This document shows, piece by piece, positions 12,208 through 24,700 of a DNA stretch of 64,000 nt. Where the stretch lies: assembly GCF_000004075.3 (NCBI RefSeq), contig NC_026656.2, forward strand, positions 20,098,607 through 20,162,606, given 5' to 3'. Origin of the DNA: Cucumis sativus. Taxonomy: Eukaryota > Streptophyta > Magnoliopsida > Cucurbitales > Cucurbitaceae. The stretch's first letter is position 1; each line of letters opens with the position of its first letter. The notes beneath the pieces were generated by a model. The model was not told where the DNA came from and searched no databases. It saw only the letters and a list, made by a program, of their open reading frames with translations. The position numbers and the translations under genes were made by a program.

Positions 12208-13880
12208 AGTAACCTTTTTCAGTCCAAAATCAAAGGGGTCACCCTTTTTTTAAAAAAAAAAAAAAAAAATCTCTTCTTTTTTATTTTCTTCCTTATATGT
12301 ATGAATGTATGAATGAATTATATTATATGATAAGATAAGTGCTTCCTCCAATACCAGAGGGAAGAGGGAGAGTCAAAGAGAATCAAAGTTGCTCTCTTTC
12401 CCTCTTTTTATAGTGTTTTTCTTTAACTCCCTTTTTGAGTTCCTTTTCATAATTTTGTTATTCTATTATGTGTAATAGATGAAATATATGGGTTATAATT
12501 TTGTTTCTTTCTTTCATTTTCGTTTTCTTTTTTATTTGCAATCAAAATATTAGAATGTCGAGCTCTTTCTTAAATTATGGTGCAAGATTTATAATTTCAT
12601 GAAAGATGGAGAAATGGGTGATGCATGTTGTTGGCATAGGTAATGACTATCGATTCTTTAAAACATTTCTTAACCATGTTTTCATATACTAAAAATCTTT
12701 GTCATTCAAGTTAGGATTTGTAACACCTCGTGCTTAAGATTCAAAGTAGAATTCTCAATCATTGGCCTAAGACATTACAATTTATTTATAAGTTATTGTA
12801 TTTCGAATACTTTTATAGATTTGACGTATATATTTGGTTAACTTGCAAGCAAGAGAACAACATGGTGATGTGTGAAGATTTAAACGAAAAGAAAAGTAAA
12901 TGTATCAAGTGATTTTGTAAAAATGAGTGTATGACGAACTTTAAACATTTTAAATTTACATAGTCATTTGGTAACAAATATGTAGAGATTCTTCAAACTT
13001 GTAAGTTAATTTGACATCGAGTTTGTAGTCAACAGCTAAGATAACGATCGATTTGTACATCGATGGATTCATCTTGTGTCGGTATTCCTTTGCATATATC
13101 TACCTAGAATGATATTTCAAAAGAAAAAAAAAAGTGAGAAAAATGGGACCAAAGAGAATATACAATAAGTAACAAACTTCTTTTTCAAGATTCAATATAC
13201 ATCACAAATGAAAAGTTTTGGTCAACGGTAATTTCACCATCTTAGATTATTCGTATCAACTAGAAAAGACAAGTTTTCTTGCGATTCTTACTTTGTTCAC
13301 TTTGTTTTAATATATACTCCGTCATTTAAACAGTACATGAGTTTACTTGTCTTAGTTTTAACTTTCATTATACCTATATTGATAGAAAACGTATTAAAAA
13401 ATTAAACAAGATGGACTGAGAATTCAAAACTCTTTTACAAATGGTTATCAAATTAGATTTCTTCAACTCTAGCTATAGTTATCTTTGAATGTTTCGATAT
13501 AAGATTACGTCAATCAACTAACCATTTAAAAAATCTAAAAGACGAACAATAACGAAAGAAAACGTGTATCATATATATATATATATGATAATATAAAGTA
13601 ATTGACAAAACCGTAAAAGAAAAAAGATGAAATAGAATGATTTAACACAAACCCAACAAGAAAGTCATCCCAAATAGACACAAATGGACCCATAAGAAAC
13701 AATAATGAATTAAAATCATCCCCCCTTTTCAAACTTGTCAAAAGAAAAAAGAATTTTCCCTTGTAAAAAGAAGTCCTAGAATTGAAAGATAAGATCTTGA
13801 GAGTCATTAGTGGAAGATGGTGATTGGCAAAAAGATCATAGCTTTTTGTTTCAAAAAATTTATCAAAAAGTGGGCTATCT

Positions 13881-13900
13881 ATCCATCCATCCATCCATCC
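13881..13900. repeat. (ATCC)5 microsatellite
   Basis: Five perfect ATCC units. A likely length-polymorphic marker with no evident function. Confidence 0.85.
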
Positions 13901-14487
13901 TTTTTATAAAAGAAAAAGAAACTAAACTAAATTAAATTCACAAAAATAATTGAGCCATCATTATTATTGTCTTCTGGATCATTCAATTCTCTGCTTTCAA
14001 GATCTTGTACAAGTTGGAAAAACATCAAAGTTTGTGTTCCTTTTTCTTTTCTTTTGACTGCTTAATAAAGCATCCTTTTTATCTCTCAAATTCACATGTA
14101 CTTTGAATTCTCTATTGATCTTAAAAAGAAAATCAAAAAGACAGTAGCTTTTTCTTTCTGCTTCTTTTCCCTCTTCCTTACCGTAACAATTTTTATCTCA
14201 TTCCTTTTGTTTCTAACAACCTAGATGTATTAAGATTCTTTCTTTTTAAATGTTGTATACATGTATTTGTATTAGTAGTAGATTCAAAACAGTTAAGTAG
14301 GATCGTTTTCGTAAAAGCAAAAAAAATTAAGTTCTAGAAATACTCGTATCTCTATACTTGTTATCATATCATTTCAAGTTCGCACTTATACGTCATATTA
14401 TAAGATTTACGAAAGTACTGCACAAAAATGAAAGGTGGGAAGATATTTAGTATAATTTAGGAAAGAAAGGAAAAGGTAAGAATATGT

Positions 14488-14524
14488 TTGACTAAGTCAA
14501 GCATAGTGTATTGACCATGGTCAA
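14488..14524. promoter_or_regulatory. Two palindromic W-box pairs
   Basis: TTGACTAAGTCAA at 14488-14500 and TTGACCATGGTCAA at 14511-14524 each hold two inverted TTGAC cores. W-boxes (TTGACC/T) bind WRKY factors. No gene is close: the kinase gene ends 2.3 kb before and the SRO gene starts 5.4 kb after. Confidence 0.3.
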
Positions 14525-15031
14525 ACGCATATCACTTTTGGAAGAATCACTTTCTCTTAAACGTTTTTCACAAAAGTTACCAAATTCTGGAATTTGACAA
14601 TAACTTATAATGATTCTTTGAGAAATGCTCAAACTTCGTCTTAAAACTAATTAATCAAATAATAAATGGATGCTAAAATGATGTCAAAATTACATCATCG
14701 AAATAAGGCATCTTAATATATTTAGAAAAGAAAAGCATCTTAATTTATAGTCATTATTGAATAGTTCTCTTTAATCATTTATATGTGCAAACAAAATTCC
14801 TAAACCAAAAAGTGCTTCAATTATTGATAAAAGTAAACCCCTAGCTTTGCCTACACACTACTGATTAGATTTGAAAGCCTACACACTGAAATAGTTTGTA
14901 TAAAATCATTCACCATAAATTTAAATTTCAAAATCTTTTATATTAGAGTTAATTACTTGCTCTATATAGAAAAGAATCTATTGCACCAATAATTACTTCA
15001 ATTAATGAGAAAAGTTAAGAACTTTGGCTTC

Positions 15032-15048
15032 TAGGGTTTAGGGTTTAG
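15032..15048 (+). repeat. Short telomere-type repeat (about two TTTAGGG units)
   Basis: The sequence TAGGGTTTAGGGTTTAG is two plant telomere units plus a partial one. It may be a telo-box or a tiny interstitial telomeric relic from break repair. Confidence 0.5.
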
Positions 15049-16397
15049 AAACTCATTAAAACAAATCCCATCAAATCATCCAATTTTTGTTAATTAAATT
15101 TTTATAATATAGTAGGGGTTACTTTATTAAGAACCAAGATTCCCTTTCACCATTTGACAAAAATGTGAAATATATTTTACTTTATGAGAATTGATCAAAT
15201 ATGAAAAGATATAAGCTTTTGTGTGTTTGAGTATCCTAAACACAAAACTATTCATAAAAGCAGTGATTGGACACAATGTAATATTTCATTTCGATTAATA
15301 AATCAACAAAAACAGTGTAAAATAATTGAATTAATGAAGGGATATATGTTCTCATTTACTTGAAAACATTTTAAAAAATAAATCCATTCAAGACATGAAT
15401 CTAAATAATCAATGAATCATCAGAAATTTTATGTATATGTTTAGAAGTAACAAATCAAGCTAAATTTTTTATTTAATAAGAATTCATTCACCCGCGACCA
15501 AACTTTGATTTTCAAAAGAAATAAAATTACTCTTAAATGACATGTTGTTATATTATATATCTACCTAAGAATAATCATTTATACGATTATAAATATTGAA
15601 GAAGAAAAACAAAAAAGCTAAGTGAGTTACCAGTGGAAAAAAAATGAAACGAAATTGATCAAAAGCAATACTTCATAAATCTTTTAGTGTCATGTCATAT
15701 ATCCTAAACATGTCGATAAAACCCCCCTCCCGAAGACCAAACATATATACTTTTATCCAATATTTGTCTTAAAAGAAATGTCTTTCTAATTTTAAATTTA
15801 TTAGAACATAAAAAGCTTAAAAGAAGATAGCAACAAAATGCAAGTAGATGATGGCTTTTGAGCTAAAAGAAAGAAAGAAAAAAGTGCTTATAAACTCATG
15901 TATTGTTCTATAAGGCCTTGTTGGAAGAATGAGATTCATGGAGGCATCTGTTTCAATTGCCAATGTGGAGAATCCATTAAATTCTTTTAAAAGTTGCAAT
16001 CCCCTTTAACTCAAAAAGGAATAGTTATATTAAATTTTTTGAAGTGCAAAAATATAATAATAATTTTTTTAAAAATCCCCTAAGGTTTCAAATCTTTAAT
16101 TATTGCATCTTTGTCTCTTACAACTACTACACTTTCCAATCTTTTTAGGGATCATAATATCTATTCTTAAATATTCACCTACACAAAATACATTTTTAAT
16201 AAAATTAAGTTAGTTTAAACATATTTAATTTGATGAAAGAGTTTAACTAAACTAAGTTAAACAATAGTATATATTCTTGTAAGAATTATATAAAATATGA
16301 GATTGAAAAAAAATTGTATTATTGAATGAGAAAATTTGTATATGGTCTAAATTTTGTTCCTCAATTGGGAATCTTTTACTAACTATTTGAGTGGCAC

Positions 16398-16454
16398 CAT
16401 AATATATATAGCAACCATATTTGAACAAAACATATGGTTGCTATATATATTATG
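16398..16454. repeat. Perfect 23-bp inverted repeat with 11-base loop
   Basis: Arms 16398-16420 and 16432-16454 are exact reverse complements; the arm starts CATAATATATATAGCAACC. The loop is TTGAACAAAAC. Complementarity stops sharply at both ends. It may be a tiny foldback element or a transcribed hairpin; the AT-rich arms argue against a classical microRNA. No target duplication was recognised. Confidence 0.75.
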
Positions 16455-17493
16455 TAATTAATGTATCAAAATCTTAATGATATCAAATTTCATCACATCT
16501 CTTTCTCATAAAGCAAAACCCCATTAACATTTGTTTTTAAAAAATGAACATAACTTACTCTTATAACCAAATCAAGAGAAACAAAATTAAAAGAAAAAGT
16601 ATATATTAAAAAAAATTCAAGTCAAGATACATAATACATTTTGTTTTTTTTTTTTTTTTTATGTAAAAATAAGTGTGTTATGACACAACTAAGGGAACAC
16701 TATTGGGACATATATAGATATATATATATAAATAGATATAGGGACAATAATTATGTATTCCATTAAAAAAAATAAAAGCACTAAAAGACTAATGATCATG
16801 TAGAAGCAATTTCTAGAGATTTGTGGGCTTAACATTGACATCACCTAATAATTCATATAATGGTATTTGGTGATATTATACTTGGATTGCATTACAAAAA
16901 AAAATTAATTTAAATTTATTTTTTTGTATGTGCATTTAAACATGTAATTATTTAATTTAAGTTTGGCCCTTTGTTCTTGGTTGTTGCATGTGAAATGCTT
17001 TTGAAAAAAATAATGGGATTTAGAATGGGATGTGGGGTTTAACTGATGAAAATAATCCAAACATGTGATGTGCACCATAAAGCAATAGCAATTATACATA
17101 CAAAGTGCTGAGACAAGTGTTGTCAACTAGTTGTGGACTTGTGGGGATATTTTTTCCCATTTTTTTTTAAAGACGTTTTAACTTTACTTTACCTTCTTTT
17201 TCCATCTATTCAATAGTAAATCTAATTCTATACCACATTCACATCTTGTTTACCTAATTCTCCTGTTTCATGTTATTTTTTTTTGCATTGTTTTTCTTAT
17301 ACAACAATATGAACATGTGTCAATAAGCATATTTTAGTGAATCGTTTATTGATTACTGTATAGGTCGATGGTTCTATCTCTTACATGAAACGTTCATTTG
17401 ATAAATTTTATTATTGTGAACATTTTGTTAGAAATGTTTTAAGGGTAATGATATTCAAAACTTTATTCTACAAACATCGACAATGGTCTCGCT

Positions 17494-17582
17494 TGGGCCT
17501 ATTCACGCAACTCATTGGGCCGATGGTGTAGGCCGAAGGCCAAGGTTGTAGTAGTGGGCCTTGCCTTTGTTGCTATTGGGCT
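17494..17582. promoter_or_regulatory. Cluster of TGGGCC/TGGGCT (site II-type) elements
   Basis: TGGGCC occurs at 17494-17499, 17516-17521 and 17555-17560, and TGGGCT at 17577-17582. TGGGCY 'site II' motifs bind TCP factors and usually mark promoters of growth and ribosomal genes. A 65-codon open frame follows at 17607-17804, but I recognise no family in it. This may be a relic promoter or part of a transposable element. Confidence 0.3.
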
Positions 17583-19950
17583 TTAGATGTTTGAGCACTA
17601 AATATAGTGCTAACTTCAATACATTTTGAAAGGATTATTAGAGGACATTATGTAAAGAAGTATGATAATAAATATTTGAATCTAGAGTTACATAGAGTTA
17701 ATAAAATTAAGAGGTTTATTTATTTAGAAGACGAGTTTTTTAAATTGCTTGAAAAGGATGAACTAAAGGGTAAAAAGGCATTAAAAGAAGGAAGATTAAA
17801 TTGAAACTAAAGGGGTGACCAAAATTGACTCAACGAAAAATAACCCTCAAGTATTTCAAAAGTAGCACAAGGTTTCCACCTCCTTTCCTCTTTTGTCCTT
17901 GTCAACAATTATCATTTTTATTACGTTTTTTTAATGAAAATGTATTGTTTCCGCGTGAAGGCAATTTGAATATAATAAATGGAATAAAAGAAAGTCAAAA
18001 GTTTTTTTTTTCTTTTTCTTTTTTTGTTTTGTTTTTAAAAATATAATAAATGGAAAAAGAAAAATATATATATTTTTTAGTTTTTTCCATGATTTTAATT
18101 GTTTTATTTATTTTTATTCACTCCACCTGATTTCTTCTTTTTCTTTTTATTATTTTGTATAATTTTTTTTCTAATTATCATAATTTTGAGTTTACTCTTA
18201 TATATACGATTGAATTATTAAGTTTGATTACATTGCAAGTCGATACTAAATAGATAAATAAAAAAATCTACACAAAAAAATCATAATACAAATAAATTCT
18301 AATTAGTTTTAAAAAATTCTAACCCGTTTTTAGATTGGAAGATTAACCTTTGTACTACTGAAATTAGTTTTAAAATTAAAAACAAAATAACTTTGTTCAT
18401 TCAATAAAAACAATAGAAATAAGTGACTAATTAATTTGATGCTATAAGACACTATCTCGATTTAACGTGAGAATAATAGTTTGAAGTGAATCAAATAAAG
18501 AAAACAATAGAAGTTTATGTAAAATTGATAGCTAATTTTAGATGGTAATTAAATTTTTTTGTTAGATTAATTATTTTCTGGATATTTAGTGAAGAACTAA
18601 GTATTTAATTATAAAAGAAACTCAAAATAGATTTAATAATTTGTAGTTTTTCTAAGAAAAAGAAAATAGAAAAAAACAAATAGGAATACTTTTTGATTTT
18701 GTTAAATTGCAAATTCCGAAGAGGATGGAGAATGAGACGAGGGGTGGAAATCCCAATCCCATTCCCATTTCCATATCCCTAGAAAGGTATTCCCACCAAA
18801 TTAATGTACAAAGTTATTAATTTGTGTATGAGTATTAAATAATAATAATTTTAGCTTCCTATCCCTCTTAATTTATTTTTATTGACTAATTTAACAGATG
18901 AATGTTTTTAATATTTTCAATATTCTAATTCTTTATTAAAAAAGTTTTAAAAATTAACAAAATAAAATAAAATGCACTAAAATTTGTTTGGTCAATTTTT
19001 AGGTTATGATCAAGTAATGAGTTGTCAATGTTAACAAAATAGAGTCACTACCCAAAATCAATGTGATTGGTAGGAGAAGTTATTGCTCTATATACCTAAA
19101 CATATTTAACGCATTACAACCTCAAAATAAAACTAGCAAAAAAGATTTATATATTAAAGAATGACCACGTATATATATCATACTACTCTAGTATATAAAT
19201 GATATTTTTTTAAGAAAAATGGTATAAATCTATAAATTAAAATACTACATCATTTAATAACTCGTCAAGATATGGATGTGATGAGTATTTACTCCTAAGG
19301 ATACTAAAAAAAGTTCATAACTTCTTGAATCAACCAACCACGTGAACCAATTTGAGTTCATAGATTTCCCATCACAAATTAACTTTTGAAAAGAAAAAAA
19401 ATTCCTAAAAGTTGTCATCCAACAAAACCAAAAGAAAAAAAAAGAGGAAGCTAACATATTAATTCAAAATGATCACAAAAGAGTTCAAATTCAAACTAAA
19501 ATGGAATATAGGTAGATATTTTGAAGGTAAAATAACAAATAATAATAATAAAAGTCTTACGTGGGCCGAATCAATATTAAAGTCATCCAAAGCCCTCAAT
19601 GACGTGGATTTTTTAGTAATAATAATAATAGAAGTCGCTAACTTAATTCCCAAGTAAGTCTTCTTCACCGGACGAAGCTTCGTTGAACCGGCGTTCCACG
19701 TTCACAAGCATCTGCCAAATCGGCGATTTAGTAAATTACTCAATTACCCTTCTCTCCTTAAAGCTTTCTATTCTCCATAACCGACTTTTGACTTTCCCAA
19801 TTCGTAGGGGTATATGTGTAATTTGATATTGTTTGGTGACTGGAAACGGATACATATGCCGGCGAGCTCTGTTTCTTTTGTCTTGATTCTACTGGTTCTT
19901 TCGAAGCAAATTTCAGCGCCGGCTTTCGATCTCAGAAACTAGTAGAATCC

Positions 19951-21648
19951 ATGGCCTCCAAGTTACTCGTGCATGAACAATTGAGGAAGAAGATGTTGGG
20001 GTCAATTGAAGTTCGATCTCCTCTCGGAAACCCTACAAATTCTTCCTCCTCCGATTCTCCTCTTTCTCTGCTTCACAACTACTCCAATTTCAAGAGAAGT
20101 GGGTTACCTTCACGTTTTATGTTCTATTTCCATAGTTCTTGGGTTGATTTCCCTACCCAAGTGCTTGAAATCTTGCGAACGGCTTTCTCTGACCGGAATC
20201 CAGCGGTGGAGTTGCAAATTGATGGATCGAAGTACTTATTTGATTTGTACAGGATGTTGCAGATTGATTTAGACACTGGTAGACAGAGATCGGTTGCTTG
20301 GATCGATGATAAGGGCGAGTGTTTCTTCCCTAAAGTTTTTATTGGGGAAGAGACGACGAATAGCTCCCCGATTTCTTGTAGTCCGAAAATTGAAATTTCG
20401 ATTACGATTGATGGGAAATCCGGGAAGAGAAAGAGGGAAACTATGGAAGAAAATGAAGTCAGTTCTAGTAATGAACATATGAAAGTGAAGGCATCGAAAA
20501 TTCCTCGTGTCGTTATGAATGATTCAGAAACTTCTGTATGGCCGAAGACGAAGGTGCTGAATGAAGGGGATAGTGGGTATTCGTTAGTAAGCAATTCCCT
20601 TCTCCCTTCAATGAAAAAAGTTGATTCTACCTTTTCAATCTCCGCAATTCATCGGTGTACCAGAACGGGGCCACTGGAGAAAGCTCGTCTCGATGTGTTT
20701 CTGAAGCAAAATGAGATTACAACGGCTGCTCGTGGTGTATCTAATATGGTTTATGCATGGTATGGAGCTTCTGCAAAAACTTTAGCCGGAATTTTGGCTC
20801 ATGGGTTCGGAGAGCCAGTTCAGATTCCTGCTTCTGATACCACCCATGGCATTGGAGTTTATTTATCTCCATTGGGTTTGCCCCATTTAAGGTAAAATTT
20901 GGCTGTTCTTTAAGTTTAGATACTCTTTTTTTATTATGATTTCTCACCATTTTCAAACTGCGTTCAACTTCATTTCCTAGTTCTAAGCTATCGGAGGCCG
21001 ATGGCAATGGAGTTAAACATATGATTTTATGTCGAGTTATATTGGGGAACATGGAAAAAGTTGGAGCAGGATCTCGACAATCCCATCCTTCGAGTACAGA
21101 GTTCGACACTGGTGTGGATGATCCAACATGTCCAAAACGTTATATTGTATGGTGTAGCAATATGAACAGACACATTTTACCAGAATATATAGTGAGCTTC
21201 AAATCAACATCTCATCTGCCGGGTAATTATTATTTTTTGATTTGGATCATTTATTTGATCCATTCTCCCATCTCTTTATTATTATTATTTTCTTTCTGGC
21301 TGATCCATTTTTCCAGGTAACTTGAGAGAATCGACTGAGACAAAGTATCCCCTTGTGAAATTACTTTCGAAGATGAGGAATTCCCTGCCTCCCTCTAAAG
21401 TTCAAGAAGTTGCGACGTTGTTTCAGAAATTTAAGGTTAGCATTCACTAAAAGGATAGAACGAAAGGAAAACATAAGAATATGGAATCGGCCTTTTAACT
21501 AATGGGACATAATATGATGCTAACTTAGCAGTGTGTGTTTTGACAATTGCAGGTTGGACAATTGGCAAAAGATGTTCTTGTTAAAAGGTTACGATCAATT
21601 GCTGGAGATCAGATGCTTCTATCCATATTTCGTGAAAGTCGTGGATGA
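19951..21648 (+). CDS. RCD1/SRO family protein (WWE, PARP-like, RST)
   Basis: Four exons, 19951-20891, 20981-21222, 21317-21435 and 21553-21648, all with GT-AG introns and consistent phases; 465 residues. Domains: a WWE domain at about 55-130 (FMFYFHSSWVDFP to DDKGECFFPK), a likely nuclear localisation signal GKSGKRKRE at 155-163, a PARP-like domain at about 240-390, and a C-terminal RST domain at about 405-462. Known: RCD1 and SRO1 are nuclear hubs in stress and hormone responses; their RST domain binds transcription factors such as DREB2A. In Arabidopsis only RCD1 and SRO1 keep the WWE domain, so this one is RCD1/SRO1-like in layout, though shorter than RCD1 (589 residues). By eye the PARP His-Tyr-Glu triad reads Tyr271-Tyr304-Glu382, so ordinary polymerase activity is unlikely. 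Gene name within the family left open. Confidence 0.92.
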
Positions 21649-24600
21649 CAATGAGGTTCTTCCAAGTTTTATTTGGAAGCATTTGGAATTTCAATAATTG
21701 TGCTTTACTATTCATATAACAAGTTGTCAATGTTACTATACAAGTAGTTTTAGCAAAGAAAGCTCAATATACAGTAGAAAGATTAGAAAAACATTTGTAA
21801 TTTTTCCTTAAATACATCTTATATGCAGAGATTTTCTGAGAGATCATCTTATTTCTTGATTGCTTATCTACTGTATGCCAATATATTCTTCTAATTCTAC
21901 AAAAAGAGTGTTTGAATTGCCCATGAAATTGTAATTTTCAAAGTACTCTATGGATTTTGCCTGAAAAAGTCTCAAGTCTGTCTCCATTGGACTGGCTCCT
22001 CTCCAACATTGTAATTTGTAATTTTCAAGCTAAACCATCAATCTTTCTTAAAGAAACTATGGAATTTCTTAGAGGTATTTTATGAAACTGAAGTTAGAAA
22101 ATAGTTTTATAATCCTTATTGAGTACCATTACAAACACCGTGAGAGGCCATCGCCATTCGTTTTCATTTATATTTCACATGTTTTGAAACATGTAGAAGT
22201 TAAATCGATCTTTTCCATTAGTTATCCTTCTGTGTCTACATTACACTTTTGCCTAGAGGATGTCTTTTTTCTATATTTGATCGCCTGTTAGGTTGGCATT
22301 AGTTTCCAACACATGTTATTTGCAATTGGGTTGTTTTTATGATTGATGTAAGAATTATTTTGGAAGCCACGTCGTTGATCTAACAGATTACCACTCACTA
22401 ATAGTGAAATGCAGAAAAACATGGAACTGATATGCCTTCCGGTATCTGAGCTTAAATATAGATACTGATATCAGAAAGAACTGATGGTTCGAAATTTCTG
22501 TAAGTATCTTACTTAATTCAAAATGGTTTGTGAAGAAGTTGGTTGTGAATTTGATTGTAAGTTCTTCAGCTGGAAATTATTGGCGAGGATGATTTTCCCT
22601 CAAGTACAGCTAGGCGCAAGGGATAATAGATGTTTCCTTCTAGTTCTATCATTTGTTTCCATCTTCTAGGGGTATGAAAATCACTTGGTATGGAATCCCA
22701 CGGGTATGAAAATCACTTTATTATCTTCTTGCTTTTCTGTTTTTCAATTTTCACACATGCATTTGTTTAAATATCTAGTTTCTCCCTTGTTGTAGGGTCT
22801 TACTTTTTGTAAATCTCTTAACTATTAATATCACGTTTCAAATAGTTTTACTTTCAATACTATTACAGTATTAGAACTCAGATCTCCTTTTTCTCACTGT
22901 TTTGAGTTTTGGGGTTTTCTAAGTTAAGTGGCTTGACATTTATAGTTCCATACAGAGGAAGATAGTTGGGATGGCTACAGTTCAAGGATTCTTCATGAAA
23001 CTCCTTCCCTCGATATGTTCGTGGCCACATTTTTGTTAGGGCCAAGGAGGAACTCTTTGTAATTTCTTTTCCATCTTACTTCGTTTTATGACTATCTTTC
23101 ATTCGAACAGCTCATCTCTAATGATAGCTTATTGTAGCTTGCCTTTTTTATTCTTTTTATAATATAGACATCTGACATGCAGACACATGGGATTTGGATT
23201 GTATGCTAACAAAAAATGTATGCATTTGGACTTGAGATTGAAATAAGGGTTTGATTCTGCTTAGTCCTTCAGGCATTGATTTTCTTCATCTTCCTTTTGA
23301 AAATTTGATTAATACTGGATTTATGGATTGGACAAGCAGAATAACTGGTACCAGGAACAAATTGATCAGCACTCGCTATTTTGTTTATTAATTCTAATGT
23401 TGGGGCTTATAATTACTTGTAAGTTACTACTCAGTTTTTCGCAGGCTGCAAAGATGGGGACAGCCTACAGGACGGATTGTTGAGACTGGTTGGGGGCCCA
23501 TGCCAACTATCTGGATAAGTTAGATGTTAGCTGAACAATTGGTAACGAAGGGTGGTTTTATATTTCATTTCTATAGAATATTGGCGTAATTATCATTAGC
23601 TCTTTGCTATTGCTGACCCTGTATAGTTGTAATTGTTTATTGTTAGACTTTCCTTTTTTATTTTTAAACTAGCTCGTTTTATGTAGTTCAAACTTCTTGA
23701 TGTCAGTCTCCTAGTGGTGAGGAAGAATTCATGTGCACTATTCTGTTTGGAAACATTGGAATTTCTTATTACATGAAGATGCTTGTTCTTTCGTTAGTCA
23801 ATGATATTTGGTGGATAATTTTTCGTGTAAAGTGATTTTTCCCTCAACTTTCATGTATTGATACAACATTGTATATGACACCCATTTCTTCAACTCATGC
23901 AGTCTGTCTCGAGCTGATGCTCTTTGGAGAGGAGTGTCCGAGTTGCCAAGGTGCTGACCGAAACAAATGCCTTTCATCTTTCATTGTAGAATGGATTTGG
24001 AGCTTAGTCACTACTTGAACACCATGGATACATATTCAACACGTTGTCGGATGCTGTCAACTCACTGTGTCTAATAGCGAAAAGGTAGAAGGTATGTTCA
24101 TGTTCATATAACACGTGATGAGTAATCCCACGTTTTTCTTACTGAGATATTTAATTCCAGAAGAGAACACTCTTTATTATTTGATTAAATTACAAGTTTC
24201 ATCCTTGAGTCCTTCAACTTTCTTGTTGTGAAGTTTTAAAAATGAGTTTATGTCTAAAAAATTCGTTCTTTGTTATGTTTTACTTTTACTTTCAGGTTGG
24301 TGCAAATCCAAATCCAAATCCACCATCTTTTTAATATTGAAAATGTAAATTCTTAATAGACCATGATCTTCAACACTTATCCATATTTAGCTTCCTTGAC
24401 CTTCGGGTATACCGAAAAACATCTACAGTTTATTGAATATTAGCATCGTTTATATGTATTTATATGCATCTTGATATTGATGATGTGTGAAAAAAGGGGG
24501 AATTCTATAGTATGTGCTCGTTTTTTCTTTTTGTTTTACTTACTGGGTGTTGATTTATATAAAAGAATGCTGGATTTCAAGATACTGAAAAATTTTGTTT

Positions 24601-24700
24601 ATTTTCTAAACGAAAGAAAATCTCAATCATTGGCGATCTTAGAAGAAGATAGGTTAAATCATAAACAAGCACAAAAGCTTGAACTCCAATAAGTGAGAAG
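21649..24700. other. Region downstream of the SRO gene, possibly transcribed
   Basis: No coding gene is supported. Several islands with more balanced composition and splice-like edges (around 22960-23060, 23443-23520 and 23900-24090) have frames full of stops. They may be noncoding exons, an extended 3' region or decayed sequence. A 17-base block GGGTATGAAAATCACTT is repeated at 22670-22686 and 22702-22718 (32-bp offset). Confidence 0.4.

Larger units (their letters stand above)
12208..19950. other. 7.7-kb gene-free spacer
   Basis: The first ~200 bases (A/T runs, then a pyrimidine stretch) are probably the 3' untranslated region of the receptor kinase. The rest is AT-rich with no convincing coding exon; the frames at 13535-13894 (minus), 17607-17804 and 17825-18046 are low-complexity or lack family features. 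Noted separately: an (ATCC)5 run at 13881-13900, paired W-box palindromes at 14488-14524, a short telomere-like repeat at 15032-15048, a perfect inverted repeat at 16398-16454 and a cluster of TGGGCC/T elements at 17494-17582. The last ~350 bases, with two ACGT elements near 19559 and 19602, are likely the SRO promoter. Confidence 0.6.

Noticed and set aside
13535..13894. 119-codon minus-strand frame
   Set aside because: It is dominated by Phe, Ser and Tyr codons from AT-rich sequence and ends in a TA microsatellite.
23930..23965. tRNA-Ser/Leu-like start (GAGTGTCCGAGTTGCCAAGG)
   Set aside because: No matching acceptor stem, anticodon arm or T-arm with GTTCRA follows at tRNA distance.
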